From Viola odorata (lineage: Eukaryota > Streptophyta > Magnoliopsida > Malpighiales > Violaceae), in NCBI GenBank assembly GCA_963691705.1, contig OY829544.1, positions 875,501 through 939,500 of the forward strand: a stretch of 64,000 bases of DNA, written 5' to 3'. The translations under genes and the position numbers were made by a program. Numbering within the stretch: the first letter of the stretch is position 1; every line of letters begins with the position of its first letter. The notes beneath the pieces were generated by a model. That model worked only from the letters and a program-made list of their open reading frames with translations, was not told where the DNA came from and ran no database searches. This document shows positions 47,776 to 60,558 of this stretch, piece by piece.

Positions 47776-49203
47776 ATTCTAGGGGATGTTGCCTCTAGAA
47801 TAAGAAATAGATACCGAAAATAAAATAATTTTAATGTTGATTGCGTTTAAAATATATTCTTATATTTTAATGCGGTGTTTTATTTGTCTCTTTTGAATAA
47901 GAAATTAATTTCGTTTGAATATTGTCGGGTTTTAATAAGAAATATTTCTCGTACTTTAGTTTTCTTTTCACTAGTCTTTCATACAAGTGTATATAGTCTC
48001 TTGGTGTCTTGTTTATTTCTAATGCTCAGGCTTTGGTAGGAAATGATTTTCATGAGATGGTTTTCTATTCAGTAGAGGCAAACTCAAGACGTGAGTTAAA
48101 AGTGTATAGTTTCTAAGTGTTTTATTTCTCTTTCGAATATAAAGTTAATTTTAATTGGGCATTTTCAAATTCTGGTAGGAGATTGACTATGTAGTTTGGT
48201 TTTTTTTATCAAAAGATAGAAAATTATATTAAAATAAAATTAACAAAATTTAAATCAAAAGATTCATTAACAGAGCTTATAATCATATATTAGACTACCC
48301 AATAATAAACTAAGTCATAAGTTTTGTTCACCTCTTAAGTACACAATACAAATCAACAACAACGCTCAAAGCGCACAACCAAACACGAAGGCCACAAGAA
48401 AACATAAAGACGAAGAATACCCGAAAGAAATCTAGAGAAATAACACCTCACTTATTAATAAACTAATAAAAACCTGAAAATGTATTTTATCACCGATTTT
48501 GCTGCTAGAGTCATCAAATTTATGACTTTACCATCATCTTCACCATCACATTCATTTTCTCTAACCTCAAGTAATTAGAAGATAATTCAATATGCATACT
48601 TGAGGTATAACCCAAAATATTAGTTTGTAGATCCGAAAATATAACACTCTGACAAATTAACATAATAAAATAAGAGAACCAAAAAGAGAAAAGGAAGGTC
48701 ACCGTTGGTTATAAACCGAAAGGCAATCCCTAAGGAGAAAAAAATTTGAAAAGTTTTTTTTTTTTTTTGTGGCTAGGGTTTTTGCTATTTTGAGCAGATT
48801 CAATGGTTTGAATTTTTGTTCTCCACACATGAATTAAGTGCAAAGATTTTATTCATACTAATCCGGATGACGCGACTGGTGTGTAGTTCATACACATTTA
48901 ACTGACTTGTCGTTTATAATTTGGGCTTGGAATTGGCCCACAACACTTTGCTCGTTTTTGGACCTTGGCCCAAAAGGAAAACGCTTATCTAATGTTTAAT
49001 AAAAGGGTTTGGATCCGTATGATTTAAGGAAATGTAATTTATTTATGGTATCAAATTCTTGAGTGTGCATTTAGCCAAAGAAGAAATTCACTACGGAGAT
49101 TCTACACTCAAAGCACATATTCCATTTTCTCTATATAATTAGTCTTTCTTCGAGAAAAAGAATTACTATAGGGACTAAAAAAAAGGAAAAAACTAATTAA
49201 AAG
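47776..49203. other. Intergenic DNA
   Basis: AT-rich, with an imperfect duplication of a TTTTATTT(G/C)TCTCTTT(T/C)GAATA segment near 47879 and 48121. No gene is recognised. Confidence 0.4.
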
Positions 49204-49665
49204 ATGGAATGGTTGTATCCAAAGAGAGGAGGTCCTCAATGGAAACAAGGGTGGACAGGACAGACCTTGTCATCCGTCTACATATCCACCCCACCACTCC
49301 CATTGCTAACAATCTTTGGCATTGTCATCTTCTTGCTATGGGTATCACAATCCACAGACCAGAAGTCCCAATTGCATCATTCGGCGATTAATTTGCACAT
49401 ATTCATCGTCCTACTCCCGATTACGTTGATCATTTTCATGGCCTCCTATTCTGCTAATTGGTCGCGCTATTTTCAATTTCGAAATCCATTTCAAGGTTCA
49501 ATTCAGCGGGTCGGGTCAGAGTTAAGATCGGGATCGGGATCAAGATCAGGTTCAGGCTCTTCTCCATGGGGCATTGCTATCTTTGTGGTGTTACTTCTAT
49601 TATTGCTTTCTTATCAATCTTACTTCCATTCTCAATGGTTTGGGCCATTTAGGGGGTCCAATTAA
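49204..49665 (+). CDS. Small membrane protein with C-terminal SSPWG-hydrophobic motif
   Basis: This intronless ORF encodes 153 residues. Three hydrophobic segments are visible: around residues 31-49 (PLPLLTIFGIVIFLLWVS), 65-80 (LHIFIVLLPITLIIF) and 122-140. The last follows an Arg/Ser/Gly-rich spacer and reads SSPWGIAIFVVLLLLLLSYQ, then FHSQWFGPF. The same architecture appears in the gene at 51202-51591 on the opposite strand. I know this only as a plant family of uncharacterised small transmembrane proteins; no function can be assigned. Confidence 0.75.
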   Translation: MEWLYPKRGGPQWKQGWTGQTLSSVYISTPPLPLLTIFGIVIFLLWVSQSTDQKSQLHHSAINLHIFIVLLPITLIIFMASYSANWSRYFQFRNPFQGSIQRVGSELRSGSGSRSGSGSSPWGIAIFVVLLLLLLSYQSYFHSQWFGPFRGSN

Positions 49666-49737
49666 GGTTATTATCCAATTCCTCCCTACATTAATTATTA
49701 CGCCACTACTTATACCATATAGTATTTTTATTTTTTT

Positions 49738-49903
49738 AACGGATGAGATTAAAAATTTAAGTTATTAATAAGTTGACTACTCAATAAAATTCAACAAGTG
49801 GTCAACTCATAATTATTTAAATTTTTAATTTTATCCGTCCAATTTTATTAAATGGTTCATATTTTTTTAACACGACTGATTATATTCAAAAGAAACTCAA
49901 TCC
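49738..49903. mobile_element. Degraded relative of the 251-bp MITE
   Basis: Shares ACGGATGAGATTAAAAATT, AATTTTATCCGTCCAATTTT, ATGGTTCATAT and the AATCC end with the element at 19145-19395, but the left outer arm is missing. No target duplication was found. Confidence 0.7.
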
Positions 49904-51201
49904 TTTTATTTTGTTGTCTTTGTTTTCTTTTGCATCTAAGAAATTCTAAAGTGTACCAATGCTTATTGTTTTGGAGGTGAGCCCATTTTTTTTCCTTAGT
50001 TCCACGAATCTAAATTTGTATGGACGGTGACACGAAAAACCGAACCATGTCGGTGTAGGGAGAACGTCATATGTTGACTAATGGGCTGGAATTATGGACT
50101 AGTCTTTTACTAACCCATTCTCTCAGTCCAAAATATAATAACAATGAAATAAAGCCGTTAGACACAAAGGTTTAACAAACAAACCAAAAAAAACTTAGCA
50201 ATAATCGCATTAGCTAAATATTTAAAAAGAAAAAAATTCCTTATTATTTGTCCCCAGAACAAATAAGGCCAAAAGTTTTGGATCTATATCACTTCCTTCC
50301 TTCTTTAATAACGGACGTTTTAAAATAGTAGAAAAATGTAAAATAATAATTTTTGATTTTATTTTATTTCACATTATTTCATTTTTACTTCTAATTTCTA
50401 CTTAAATTGCCACACCATTATCAAATTGAGTTGATTAAATTTTTTTTAATTATTTGCACAAAATATATGTTTCGGAAAAAATAAAATGATAAATATTCCA
50501 AGTAGTAGAAAAACGTTGAAAATCGTCAGTTATTAAAGGACAGAGAGAGTATATATGAGAAAGTGGCCCTACATACACTCTCTGATGGTTGAAGACTCGA
50601 TGTCCATTGGACCACGACATTTGATTTCCAGTTTAGGAAATGTTTGGATAGGGGAATGCCCCGAGGCGATCGCGCCTTTTGTACTTGCAGATTTGAATTA
50701 ATCAAATTATTATCTTCAAAAAAAAAAAAAAAGTGAGTGATTACCCAAAACTTCCTTGCCATTTGATAAATACCTTAAGAAAGTAATATAAAGAGCTTTA
50801 ATCCATCCTATTTTGAGTAGTACTAGAGAATTAGCAACCCATTAGATGAAAATGATAAGCGAGATTTCCTAACCTCTCACCACCATCAAAACCCTAAAAC
50901 CTAAAACCCTAAGATTTTCAATATGCGACTTCTAAGATAGGGATCTAATTAGGAATCTCAACTTTAAACTTTTTAAATCGAGACTTATATATAAATATTA
51001 AACATTAATAAGCCGAAAGTAGAAGATAAAGTATCAAGCGGAAAAAAAAACTTCATTAATTAAGAACTGATAAAGGAATAAAACTATATATACAACCATA
51101 GCTACTTGCTCAATGCATCATCCTCAACTATATACAGTAAACATCATACTTAATTTAATTGCAATCATATAGTAGTATATGTTTTTGGCTAATTAATAGA
51201 A
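49904..51201. other. Intergenic DNA between the two small membrane protein genes
   Basis: No gene is seen. A short telomere-like run (CCCTAAAACCTAAAACCCTA) occurs near 50891, which is common in plant promoters and introns. Confidence 0.4.
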
Positions 51202-51591
51202 TTAAATAAGCCAGCTATCAAGGAATGAAGCTTGGAAATGGACCAAGATAAGGAGCAAGACGATAAAAGCAGCCACTCCCCACGGCGAGCTACCTTCCGA
51301 CGGGCGGTGGTGGGTTGCCCGGCGCTTGTCCCACGGCGACATGAAGAAGAGGAAGTCAGTATTTTCCATGGAAGACAACCAGCGAACGATGACAATTAGG
51401 ACAAGAGGTACAAACAAAAGTACCCAACTCATTTGGGTTTCGGCGGATTCAATGATTTCTTCATAATTGAAAAACCAAGAAACGCCAAGAAAGATGGCAA
51501 TCACTGCAAAGATTAACAGAACTGGGTATGGTAGAGGATTCAAAGTAAATGCATCAATTATAGAATCACTTCTACTCCTGGAATAATGCAT
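51202..51591 (-). CDS. Small membrane protein, paralogue of the 49204 gene
   Basis: This intronless ORF encodes 129 residues with three hydrophobic segments (VLLIFAVIAIFLGVSWFF, VLLFVPLVLIVIVRWL and GVAAFIVLLLILVHFQ). The last is again preceded by SSPWG and followed by a short SFLDSW tail. A spacer with PWDKRRATHHRPSEG replaces the Arg/Ser/Gly spacer of the other gene. The two genes face each other 1.5 kb apart, suggesting an inverted local duplication that has diverged. Function unknown. Confidence 0.75.
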   Translation of the reverse strand: MHYSRSRSDSIIDAFTLNPLPYPVLLIFAVIAIFLGVSWFFNYEEIIESAETQMSWVLLFVPLVLIVIVRWLSSMENTDFLFFMSPWDKRRATHHRPSEGSSPWGVAAFIVLLLILVHFQASFLDSWLI

Positions 51592-52429
51592 CTTTTTTTC
51601 TGAAAAATGTTATTGGGAATTTTGGATTAGGTGACTTGTAAGGTTATTTATAGAAGAAAACTACTTTGATGTGGAGTGCTTTGGAGAAAGAAATCGTGGC
51701 CTACGGTTGGAGTTTCTTGATTTTTGGTAAGTGCTCAAATTGATCCAACGGTTGTAAGGGACTGGGCCCGCCACAACCAACCAAATATCAGCACGTAATG
51801 GGAGCGTGTTAATTTTGAAATGGGGAAATAATAGAAAAATTAATCATTTTCTCCGAAGTCGGTCATATGTTTTGTGGTGCAAAATGGTCAAAAGGAGTAG
51901 AAAGTCATTCCAGCCCGTAAATTTAAATTTAAATTTATCTTTTAATAACTAAATTTATTTTCTCTCTCAAATGATTTGTTTTCTCCTTTGATTAACAATC
52001 ATTATATAAAATAAGCGTAAAACGGTACCTATATTATTGAAGTAGCTTATCAGAAGTCAATTATAAAAGTCATAAAAACTAAAAAGGCCCATCTATACTG
52101 AACTTTGATGGGCCGAGAGTTTTCGAAGCACTTTTTATTAACAGCCCATCTATACCTAAGTCAGTTCGTTTCACTCTGTAAGCCCATTAATACCTGGCCC
52201 ATTTCTTAACTTTCAGAACTAAAACAACAAAAGCCCATCATTCAAGAAAACCTTAGGGTGATGGTGTGATACTTCTTGCTTCCTAGGACATGGAGAAGAA
52301 AAAATGGTCAGGAAAGGACCATAATTCTTGAAAAAACTTATGATTAGATGATTTCTTTTTGCAATGCAGTTGTTTGTCACTGTAATAAGAGAGTTGTTTA
52401 CATATTTTCTCACAAAGAGATGTCAATGA
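51592..52429. other. Intergenic DNA
   Basis: Contains the promoter of the small membrane protein gene and, towards 52429, the 3' UTR of URB2. AGCCCATC/GGCCCA motifs recur at 52087, 52143, 52182 and 52232. No other gene is seen. Confidence 0.4.
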
Positions 52430-55400
52430 TCAGACTTTCCCTTCGTATTGGAAGTTCAATTTGTAATCATGCTGCAGCATGGCCAATGTGTTCCTGCAAG
52501 GACCCTCTGCAAAACCAATGACACCATAATGAAAATTAGGCTAACGAAAGATAGATGCTGCTCCAAGTAGTACACTTTAGAAATCTCGTTAATGAAGTTT
52601 TCTTACCTCCAAATGCAGTATGAAGATACTGAAAATCATCCGGTGAGCAAGTATCTAGTAACGCGTATACACCTGGTCTCAAAGCTTCATCTACCTCCCT
52701 ATTGATCACAAGGATGTTTGCCAAAGTTTTGCTCACATCAGCGAAGGTATATAACAGTCGAAGCAAGATGTAAACGAGATGCGAAAGACTGCATACCTTT
52801 TGATGCCACTTTTAAGGGGACCATATCCTGAATAAACCCATATATAATCGCATAAAAAGTTGAAACAATAACGGCCAAACACATCTTTCTGCTGTCTTAA
52901 CTGCAAAATAAGAAGTAAGAAACTGGTTAGAGCATAAAATACAGTCACAGAGGCTGCAATTAGAACTTTTTCAAAAGAAATATAGACTGACGATCATATA
53001 TAACCAAGAACAATGGTGCTAGCATGAATTGATCTGAAGGTTCAATGAAACTCTCAAAAGAGATGAGCACCAAACCCTTGCTCAACCAGCAGAGAAAGAC
53101 ACTTTGTCAAAGCCCACATCCAGGCTCCGCATTTAATGCAGCTGAGCCACCAGGGGGCTCCAGACAGGACACATTTACCATGCAAGCAGGGAAATGACTA
53201 TACTCATAACAAAAGGTTTAACATGGTTTATGTTATACTTTTGTAGCAAGAACTAAGGTGATTTCTTGAAGTTAATAATCAAGCCCAATAGAACTCTTCT
53301 AGGGCAACCTCCAATGCTATTTGTAGGGCTACTGACTTTCATGATAGATAGGTCGGTCTATCCTAGTGATGTTGCTAAACTTCCTGCATGCCTGGACAGT
53401 TCATACCTGGTGGAATTATGAACTAGAATATAGGGGATGAACTCCAAGGGCACATACCTCTTCATAAATCCTTCTAAGAAGACTTGCACAGTTCACTCCC
53501 TCTTGACGTCCCCATAAAAAGTAACCCTTTTTAATCAATAAATCAGAATTCACTGCCTCAAGACATTGCAGAAGAATACCAGAAGATCCTTGAAGTTGAG
53601 CAATGCACCGTTCCGCCTTCCTAGAATTTTAAAAACAATAAATGGTTAAACCTATCTCCATTTTTCCCCAACAAGAGATCAAAAAATAGTATTTGCTATG
53701 AGCCTATATAGTTGAGATATAATAACTTCACCAAATACTAACAGGGCTCAAGACTGCAGCTTCTTGAGAGTGTCTAGTGCAGCACAGTAGTTTTTTTTTC
53801 CCACTTTTGTTGGCCGGAAGCAACATATAAAAAATTCAAAAGTCTGAGCATAATAACTGGGCTCTTTATGAATTAAAGTAAGGGGGAAAGACTGACCTTC
53901 TGTGGTGCTTCAGAATTGTATATAATAATCGGCAGCATGCAGAAAACAGTTTTACGGAGAATAGTCTATCAACAACATGGGAATTCATGCCTGCTGGAGA
54001 ATCACAGTCTTGCTTCTCCAAAATCAGAGAATCACAATCTTGCTTCTCCGAAGAATTAGATACGGGTGGATATTTACAAATTCCCAGTTGATGGAAATCT
54101 TGAAAAAGGGCAGCAGGTATATGTAAACACTGTGCTACTTGCCAGGAATCCATTTGAAATAGATCATGTTTTCTAGAAAGTGTTGTAAGTACCTCAACAC
54201 ACATAAGAATAGTTGCTCCTGGATCTGGACTATTACCCCCTTGGCCTTGACAACCAGTCGATGGACTATAGAAGATTGATGAACTTTGCAAGTGCAAAAT
54301 TATATTTAATAAGGCACCAATTAAACTCTGAATGTGTCTTCTAACATCATTTAAACGTTTAGTACCTACAAAGCAAGTCAATGGTTAGAACTTAGAAGAG
54401 AAGAAAACTCAATTAATGGCATAAAGTAATTGTAATAGCATCATTTGAGACGAGAATACTAACATGAAACATATTCCAGAACTAGATCCAAGCAGTCGAT
54501 GCCAGCAGCTACAGTAGAGGAAACCTTTCCACCATCTGCGCTTCCAGTACTTACTACATAATTTTTTGCACTGCCATTGTGAACTCCCACTAGAGCTCTC
54601 TCTATAGCCTGTATTGCAGACACTAAATGCAGCTCTTATGGATTTCTTACGAAGGCTTTGAATGACATCCTCAACCTAGCTTTAAAGTCATCGAAGACGT
54701 AATTTCTATGAGAAACAGATACTCCAGATTCCATGTTACCATGGAGCATCTTTGAAGTTGACTCTTTCTCATGAGAAGCTAGTGTAGCTTCCTTTCCCTG
54801 CAAAGTTATGCATTTCCCCAAAGCTTTTAAGTGCAACTCAATTACCTTGGTATAAACATCTTGAGTTAACATAGGATTGGTTGAAGGGAAATGACCCCCC
54901 AGCTCCTGCAGATACTTCAGGACACCATCTAACCAAACAAGAGAGAGTGCTTCTGGCATCTCAGTCCCATCTGCCAATCTCAACAGCAAAGCTTCAGATA
55001 TCCCAATAAAATTTGGCACCAAGCTAGACAACAGTGGAGTACATCTGGTTAGCAAATTTAGCCTCAGAATAGCAGAAGAAGCAATAAATAGCTGTCTGAT
55101 TAAACAAGCTGCTCTGCGATGATGATCGTTTAGTAAGACTTGCAGCACATTGTTTGATAATTGACGCTGATACAAGCCTACCTTATTTAAAACACTAGCA
55201 ACAGAGCTTGCATCTCCTGACTGCAAACTACGCCTGCAAACACTAGCATTCCCAGAGCCATCACCAATGTCAGATGACTCCAGGCAGGTCTTTGCAGCCG
55301 CTGGTTCCTGATGCTGTTCAGTCTCAAGAGCGGCTTCAAATGAAAACTGCCCTGGATGCACCAAACCACTCATATCATCTGACTTTATGAAATTCTTAGT

Positions 55401-58400
55401 GTCACATAAATTCCCAAGTTGATGGTGATCCTCAGAAGACAACATGTGTAAGGAAAAACTAATAAACTCAGCAAACATCTTTATGCAAAGGTTAATTCTG
55501 CATACAGATACACATTTCTTTCTCAACAATTCACAGTCACCATTGTTGAAGGCAGAGGCGAGTCCCCAGAGAAACCCACTGAAACAACAAACTACTGATG
55601 ATAATTTATTCAAAACAACAACATTGACATCATCTCCCACTTTCTTCTTGCAAGTGTAGCCCTTTAATGAAATAAGTAGGCCTTGTGTCTGTTCCTTTAA
55701 AGTCTCAGCGACAAGAAGAACACAGTTCCAGGCTTCAACTTCTCTTAAGGAATCCACACGTGGACCACAAACTTTTATAGCAGCAGATTGATATCTGCTT
55801 AATGTTAAGAACACGTAAAATGTGTGATCCATCAACAAAAAGAACATGTCTCCATCTTGATCAGCACAATGTTCAGATAGTCTCTCTTGCAGGCCAACCA
55901 CTGTAGACACTGACGTGAAAAGCCACAAGACAAATTCCTTGGACAGGATTGGGGTGAGTGAGGATTTAAATCCTGCCTTCATCTCAAAATATGCCACAAC
56001 TAGATACTTCATGGCCCTCCGGCAGGAGACAAGCAACTTCAAGAGTTCACACCAATTATATGGGGACAATGCATCCTGACATTCTAATAAGCTGTGAATG
56101 AGAAACCTGAAGGTAAACACATAATTGCAAGTCAGTATGTATTCTATCGTACCAGGGATAATACACCAACAGAAACCTTCTAGTCAAAGAACAAATCATA
56201 CAATACGCTCACGGGTTGAAGAGAGATAAATAGGAGGTTTTCCAAGGGTCTGTTTACTGGTGTAAAAGTAATAGACATGATGACATTGTTTATAACAAGT
56301 ACTACGTGCAAAAAAAACAAAGGGTGGTGTTATTCCCACACCCTTGCATTTAGGAATTTATTAGGTCAAAGGGTGTGGGAATATCACGCTAAACCAAAAT
56401 ACACAATCTATGCAAGCGCAAATGTTTTTATATAATATAAATCAGAGTAAAAATCATTAGTAGGAGCAGAGGACTAAGAAGAGAGACTGGGAAAGTTTAC
56501 CTTTCAAGGTTGACTAGATGAGTTGCATAGAGTAAGAAAGATCTTGAAGTCATAAATTCTTTTGGCATCCAACAAAAAAGACTAAGCAAATCCTGACAAG
56601 CTGTAAATCTCATGCCAGTTGACTCCCTTGAAATATTTGCTGGTTTGCCACATAGAACAACCCTTGATGAGTTTTCAAGGGAATTCAGAATCTCTTCCCA
56701 GTTAAGTGTTTGCCTCAAGTTGATATCCACCCTCAATAAATTACTAAATTCTGGTAGGACTGATTTCTCTAATAATCGGCAAAAGATTGATGTGAAATAC
56801 CTGCGAACAAACTAGAAAATGAGCAACTATCAAAACCATGCAAAGCAATACTTTCCATAAAATCATTGTGGTTCAGCGTATAAATAAGGTGCCTCTGTAT
56901 TGTACATGAGGACAAAAGCATGAGAGAGTTTCCATGTCTTACTTTATGTTCATAAAGAATGGATTCAGTAAGAAGGTCTGATGAGATTTTGTTGATAGAC
57001 ATTTTCTTCAGCGACTAGCTTCCATAATATGGTGCTTTCCCCCCTCTCCAAAGCTTCTTGCTATAGTTGGGAGGGAAGCACAGATCACTAGTGAAAAGAA
57101 AACCTTCAACTTCTTCTTACTAGCATGAATAGACCAAATATCAATATTCTGGCAAAGAATCCACCAAATTGCAGCAGGTAATGACTTCTTGTCCACAGAA
57201 CAAACATCCAAAAGCCATTTTTCGCTTTCATCCAAATTAACGTCACATATATTCAAACTAATTCCATTATCAAAAGTGTTAGCCATAAGTAGATCATTAC
57301 CAAATAATGAGGTGTATCTCAACATGAATTCAGTAAGAGCTTCTGCCTCCTGCTTCATACTAGAGATGAGTCTTTCCCACTTTTTGCACCTTTTACTATA
57401 TAGTTTCAGGCAAGTATCACCAAGTAACTTGTTTCTGACAGTATTGCCATTACTTTCCAATACATACTCCAAGGACTTTATCTGCCTATTCATATCGACA
57501 AGCCTCTGCAGAATCATAGCATGGAGTAGATAAATAAGAGGACAGCAATCTTCATTGCTGCTGCTTTCCTCAAGACAAACATCAGAAACAGACTGTATGA
57601 TGACAAGAAGCGAAGCTGAAGGTTGACTAATCCAGGAGAAATAGCCTTCATTTTTCCAATCAGTTATCTCCACCCACTCCCTTCCAGATGCCATACTTGG
57701 ATCTCCCATTGCTGCTGAAATTTTCCTAGACGCATTTGGAGGCATAAGGCAAATTGCTTGCCTGCATAAGCTTCGACACGACATGTACAAGCGGAAAAAA
57801 AACACAAAAAGCCAGTGGGTTGAGACTTGAAATTTTTTCATGTCATGCCTTCTCCTGGCAATCGTCGCATCAGAAGCTCTTTCTGTGACACAAGAAAAGA
57901 ACTCACTGACTCTATCAGTATCTGATCCAACAAGAATACTCATGCATGGACGCATGACATTCATCAGGTCAGTTATAGATCTTCCAACAAGGATACTGTT
58001 ACCAACTGTGACTGGCAGAGAATCTAGCACAAGTGCATACATTACAGACAATCCTCTTCCAAAAAGTTCTGTTTGTTGATCAAAACAGGTCATGCCAGAC
58101 CTTTCATCTGATTCACCAGCCGTTGACCAACCAGTCTTCATCCATTCCAAGGATTCTGAAAGATCTGCACTTAACTGTCCAATGCATTCACTTGCCTGTC
58201 CTTCTGGTATGGATTTAATAATGTTATGAACTGCAAGCTTAAACTCTTGTGCACATGGGAGTATTTGTATTGACTTTGCATATAGTTCATATGATGTAGA
58301 AGTGGCACAGGACCTACTCAGTTCACTCTCACAGTCCCGCACTATTATAAGCCTCATTGCTTTGCATAGAGCAAAGATAGCACTTTTTGCCTGCATAAGG

Positions 58401-60558
58401 GTCAAAAATTAGAAAAAAAGTGAAAACTATGGAATGCAAAATGAAGAATCCATCCAATCTTTAAACAGGAAAATAAGAGAGCACAAAGATTGCGAAGGAA
58501 ACTAATGAATCAACATTTAGTGGAACCAATAGAGAAATGAGAAAATTTTACAGTTACCTCAATCTTATGGGGTTGGAAAAGTTCAACTAACCTGACGAAG
58601 ATCACCATAAAGCTTGACCAGCTGGCACCCTAGTCCTAGTATCTGGGAAGTTAAGGAGCATAGATCTGGTGTATTCTTAAACAAATGGGACAAGACCGAG
58701 TAAGAAAGAAGCATAAACCACAAGCTGGTTAAATCATTCTCAATAACTTCGTATTCAATATCCAAAAAGTACCCTACAGCAACAAGTAGTTCCCTTGCTA
58801 AGAAAACTACTCTGTCTTGCATCTTCACATCTAAATCATGTATTGGGAAAGAAACCAGTTTGGTAGAAAGTGAAAAGATAGTTGAATAAATCTTCTTAAG
58901 GAAATTAAGACAAGCTCCTTCGGAGGTATCTTCTGTCTTGACATATATATTTTTGAGCAATAAACTGACCAGCAAATGATTAACAGATTTCATAGTCCTG
59001 TGAATATCAAATAACAATGGGCCTACTTCAAATTTAGTCTGAAGGTAACCATTTAGCTCAAGTAGAAAAGGCTCCATAATCTGTACAAAAAAATCAAAAA
59101 GCGACTTTCTTTTTTCTGTGTTCAAATTACTGGAGCCAGAACTATTATCTGGAGGAGCACTATTGTTCCGATATAAGACTTCAGACATATCACCGGAGAA
59201 GTGCAATGAGCTGCCAGTGCTTCCTGCCATTTTGGTATCTATGGGCAGCACTGAAGTAGATGTTTGCCTTTTCACTCTGTCAACAAGTAAGTGAAATAAT
59301 TCTCCATAGCCGGTCAACATAGATTGATTCCTAGCTGCTAAAATCCTTTCCAGCTTATCAAACAAATGTCTGTGGTAACTCTTAAGGACTGTTTTTAAGT
59401 TTTTCATTTCACCCTCATTGGATACACGATACTTCTCTACAGCACGTAAGCTCAAAAACCCATCAATATGGGTTGGATGAAATAATCCCTGTGATAAAAC
59501 CTCTTCAATCATGACTATCAATTTCCCTGTCAAGCTAGGATTGCATCTATCAACATGAAGACGCAAGACACCAAACAAATCCAACAGCGGCTCAAGAAGT
59601 TGATCTACAAAATCACGAAAACCATTTTTCCGTGTAGGGTGCACTCTCAAAAACTTGGCAAATGGATCCAGCACCAAACAACAGAACTGCAAGGCAAAAA
59701 CACCCACACTTGCATTCTCAATGCTCTCCTCATAAACCTTCCTAACAAATTCAAGAACCACAGTAACTGTTGAAACCCACAAATCCAAGTTCTCATTAGA
59801 CAATCCACATTGAGATGAGAACACCGACAAGACACAATGAAGCACCAGAATATAAAATTCAAACTCTTCCCCAATCACAAACGATTGCTTCCCCAGCAAA
59901 GATGACACATTCCTAGCAATATAACCAACTGTACGCAAAAGATTCCTTGAAAAACTCAACGAAACTTTCAATCTCAACCCATTATCAACACAAAACTTGA
60001 ATATCACCCAGCATCTGTAATCCAAATATGCATCTATAACTCCACACCAAGGTTGAAGTTTCCCTCCACCAACACTAACTTTTTTATCAGTAGAAATCAG
60101 CAACGATTGAACCCAATCATTAAGAAATGAAATAAGTCGATGCAATGTTACTATTTCACTAGTATCATCTCCTCCTTTCAATTTCCAATTCACATGCTCA
60201 AAAGCTAGCTCAACTTTCCTGCATTAGAATTCCCTCACATTATCAAGACACAATACCCTAGTGGACCACGCAAGTAAGCATAAAATGCAAAAAGGCACTG
60301 TTTAAAAAATGAAAAAAAAATTTAAATATCTAGAAAGACTGACCTTTGAAGCTCAATATCTTTCTTCTGGATTGATAGGATGAGCTGTAGATTCCTCCAT
60401 GGAGATGCCACTTCCAATTCCTGTCGCTTCGAGCTTTCAGATTCTTCGACTTCGTTTGGTTTGTGTAACTCATCAATGCGGTGAGTCTTTGGAGGTTTTT
60501 GTTTCTCTTCAGTGCTCTTTAGCTTTCTCTTCTTCTTCGTCGATGACATATCAGACAT
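52430..60558 (-). CDS. URB2: URB2/NPA2-like nucleolar ribosome-biogenesis protein, with an apparent frameshift
   Basis: Eleven exons can be followed: 60558-60344, 60218-58592, 58390-56943, 56811-56501, 56106-54651, 54608-54464, 54365-53897, 53620-53458, 52900-52797, 52698-52607, 52506-52430. The Lys-rich N-terminus (KKKRKLKSTEEKQK) fits nucleolar targeting, and the body is alpha-helical. The C-terminal Urb2/Npa2 domain contains FNFLCDYIWVYSGYGPLKSG, EVDEALRPGVYALLDTCS and LAMLQHDYKLNFQYEGK. Yeast Urb2 works in early 60S pre-ribosome assembly. All splice phases agree, but the third exon is one base short of a continuous frame: MEASR then stop at 57008, while LKKMSINKISSDLLTES continues in another frame. 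With one added base the protein would be 2,035 residues, normal for plant URB2. The first of two nearby acceptors (TCTAG before TTTGTTCGCAG) fits exon 4. Confidence 0.85.

Noticed and set aside
50891..50912. Interstitial telomere
   Set aside because: Only two or three imperfect CCCTAAA-like units; such telo-boxes are common near plant genes.
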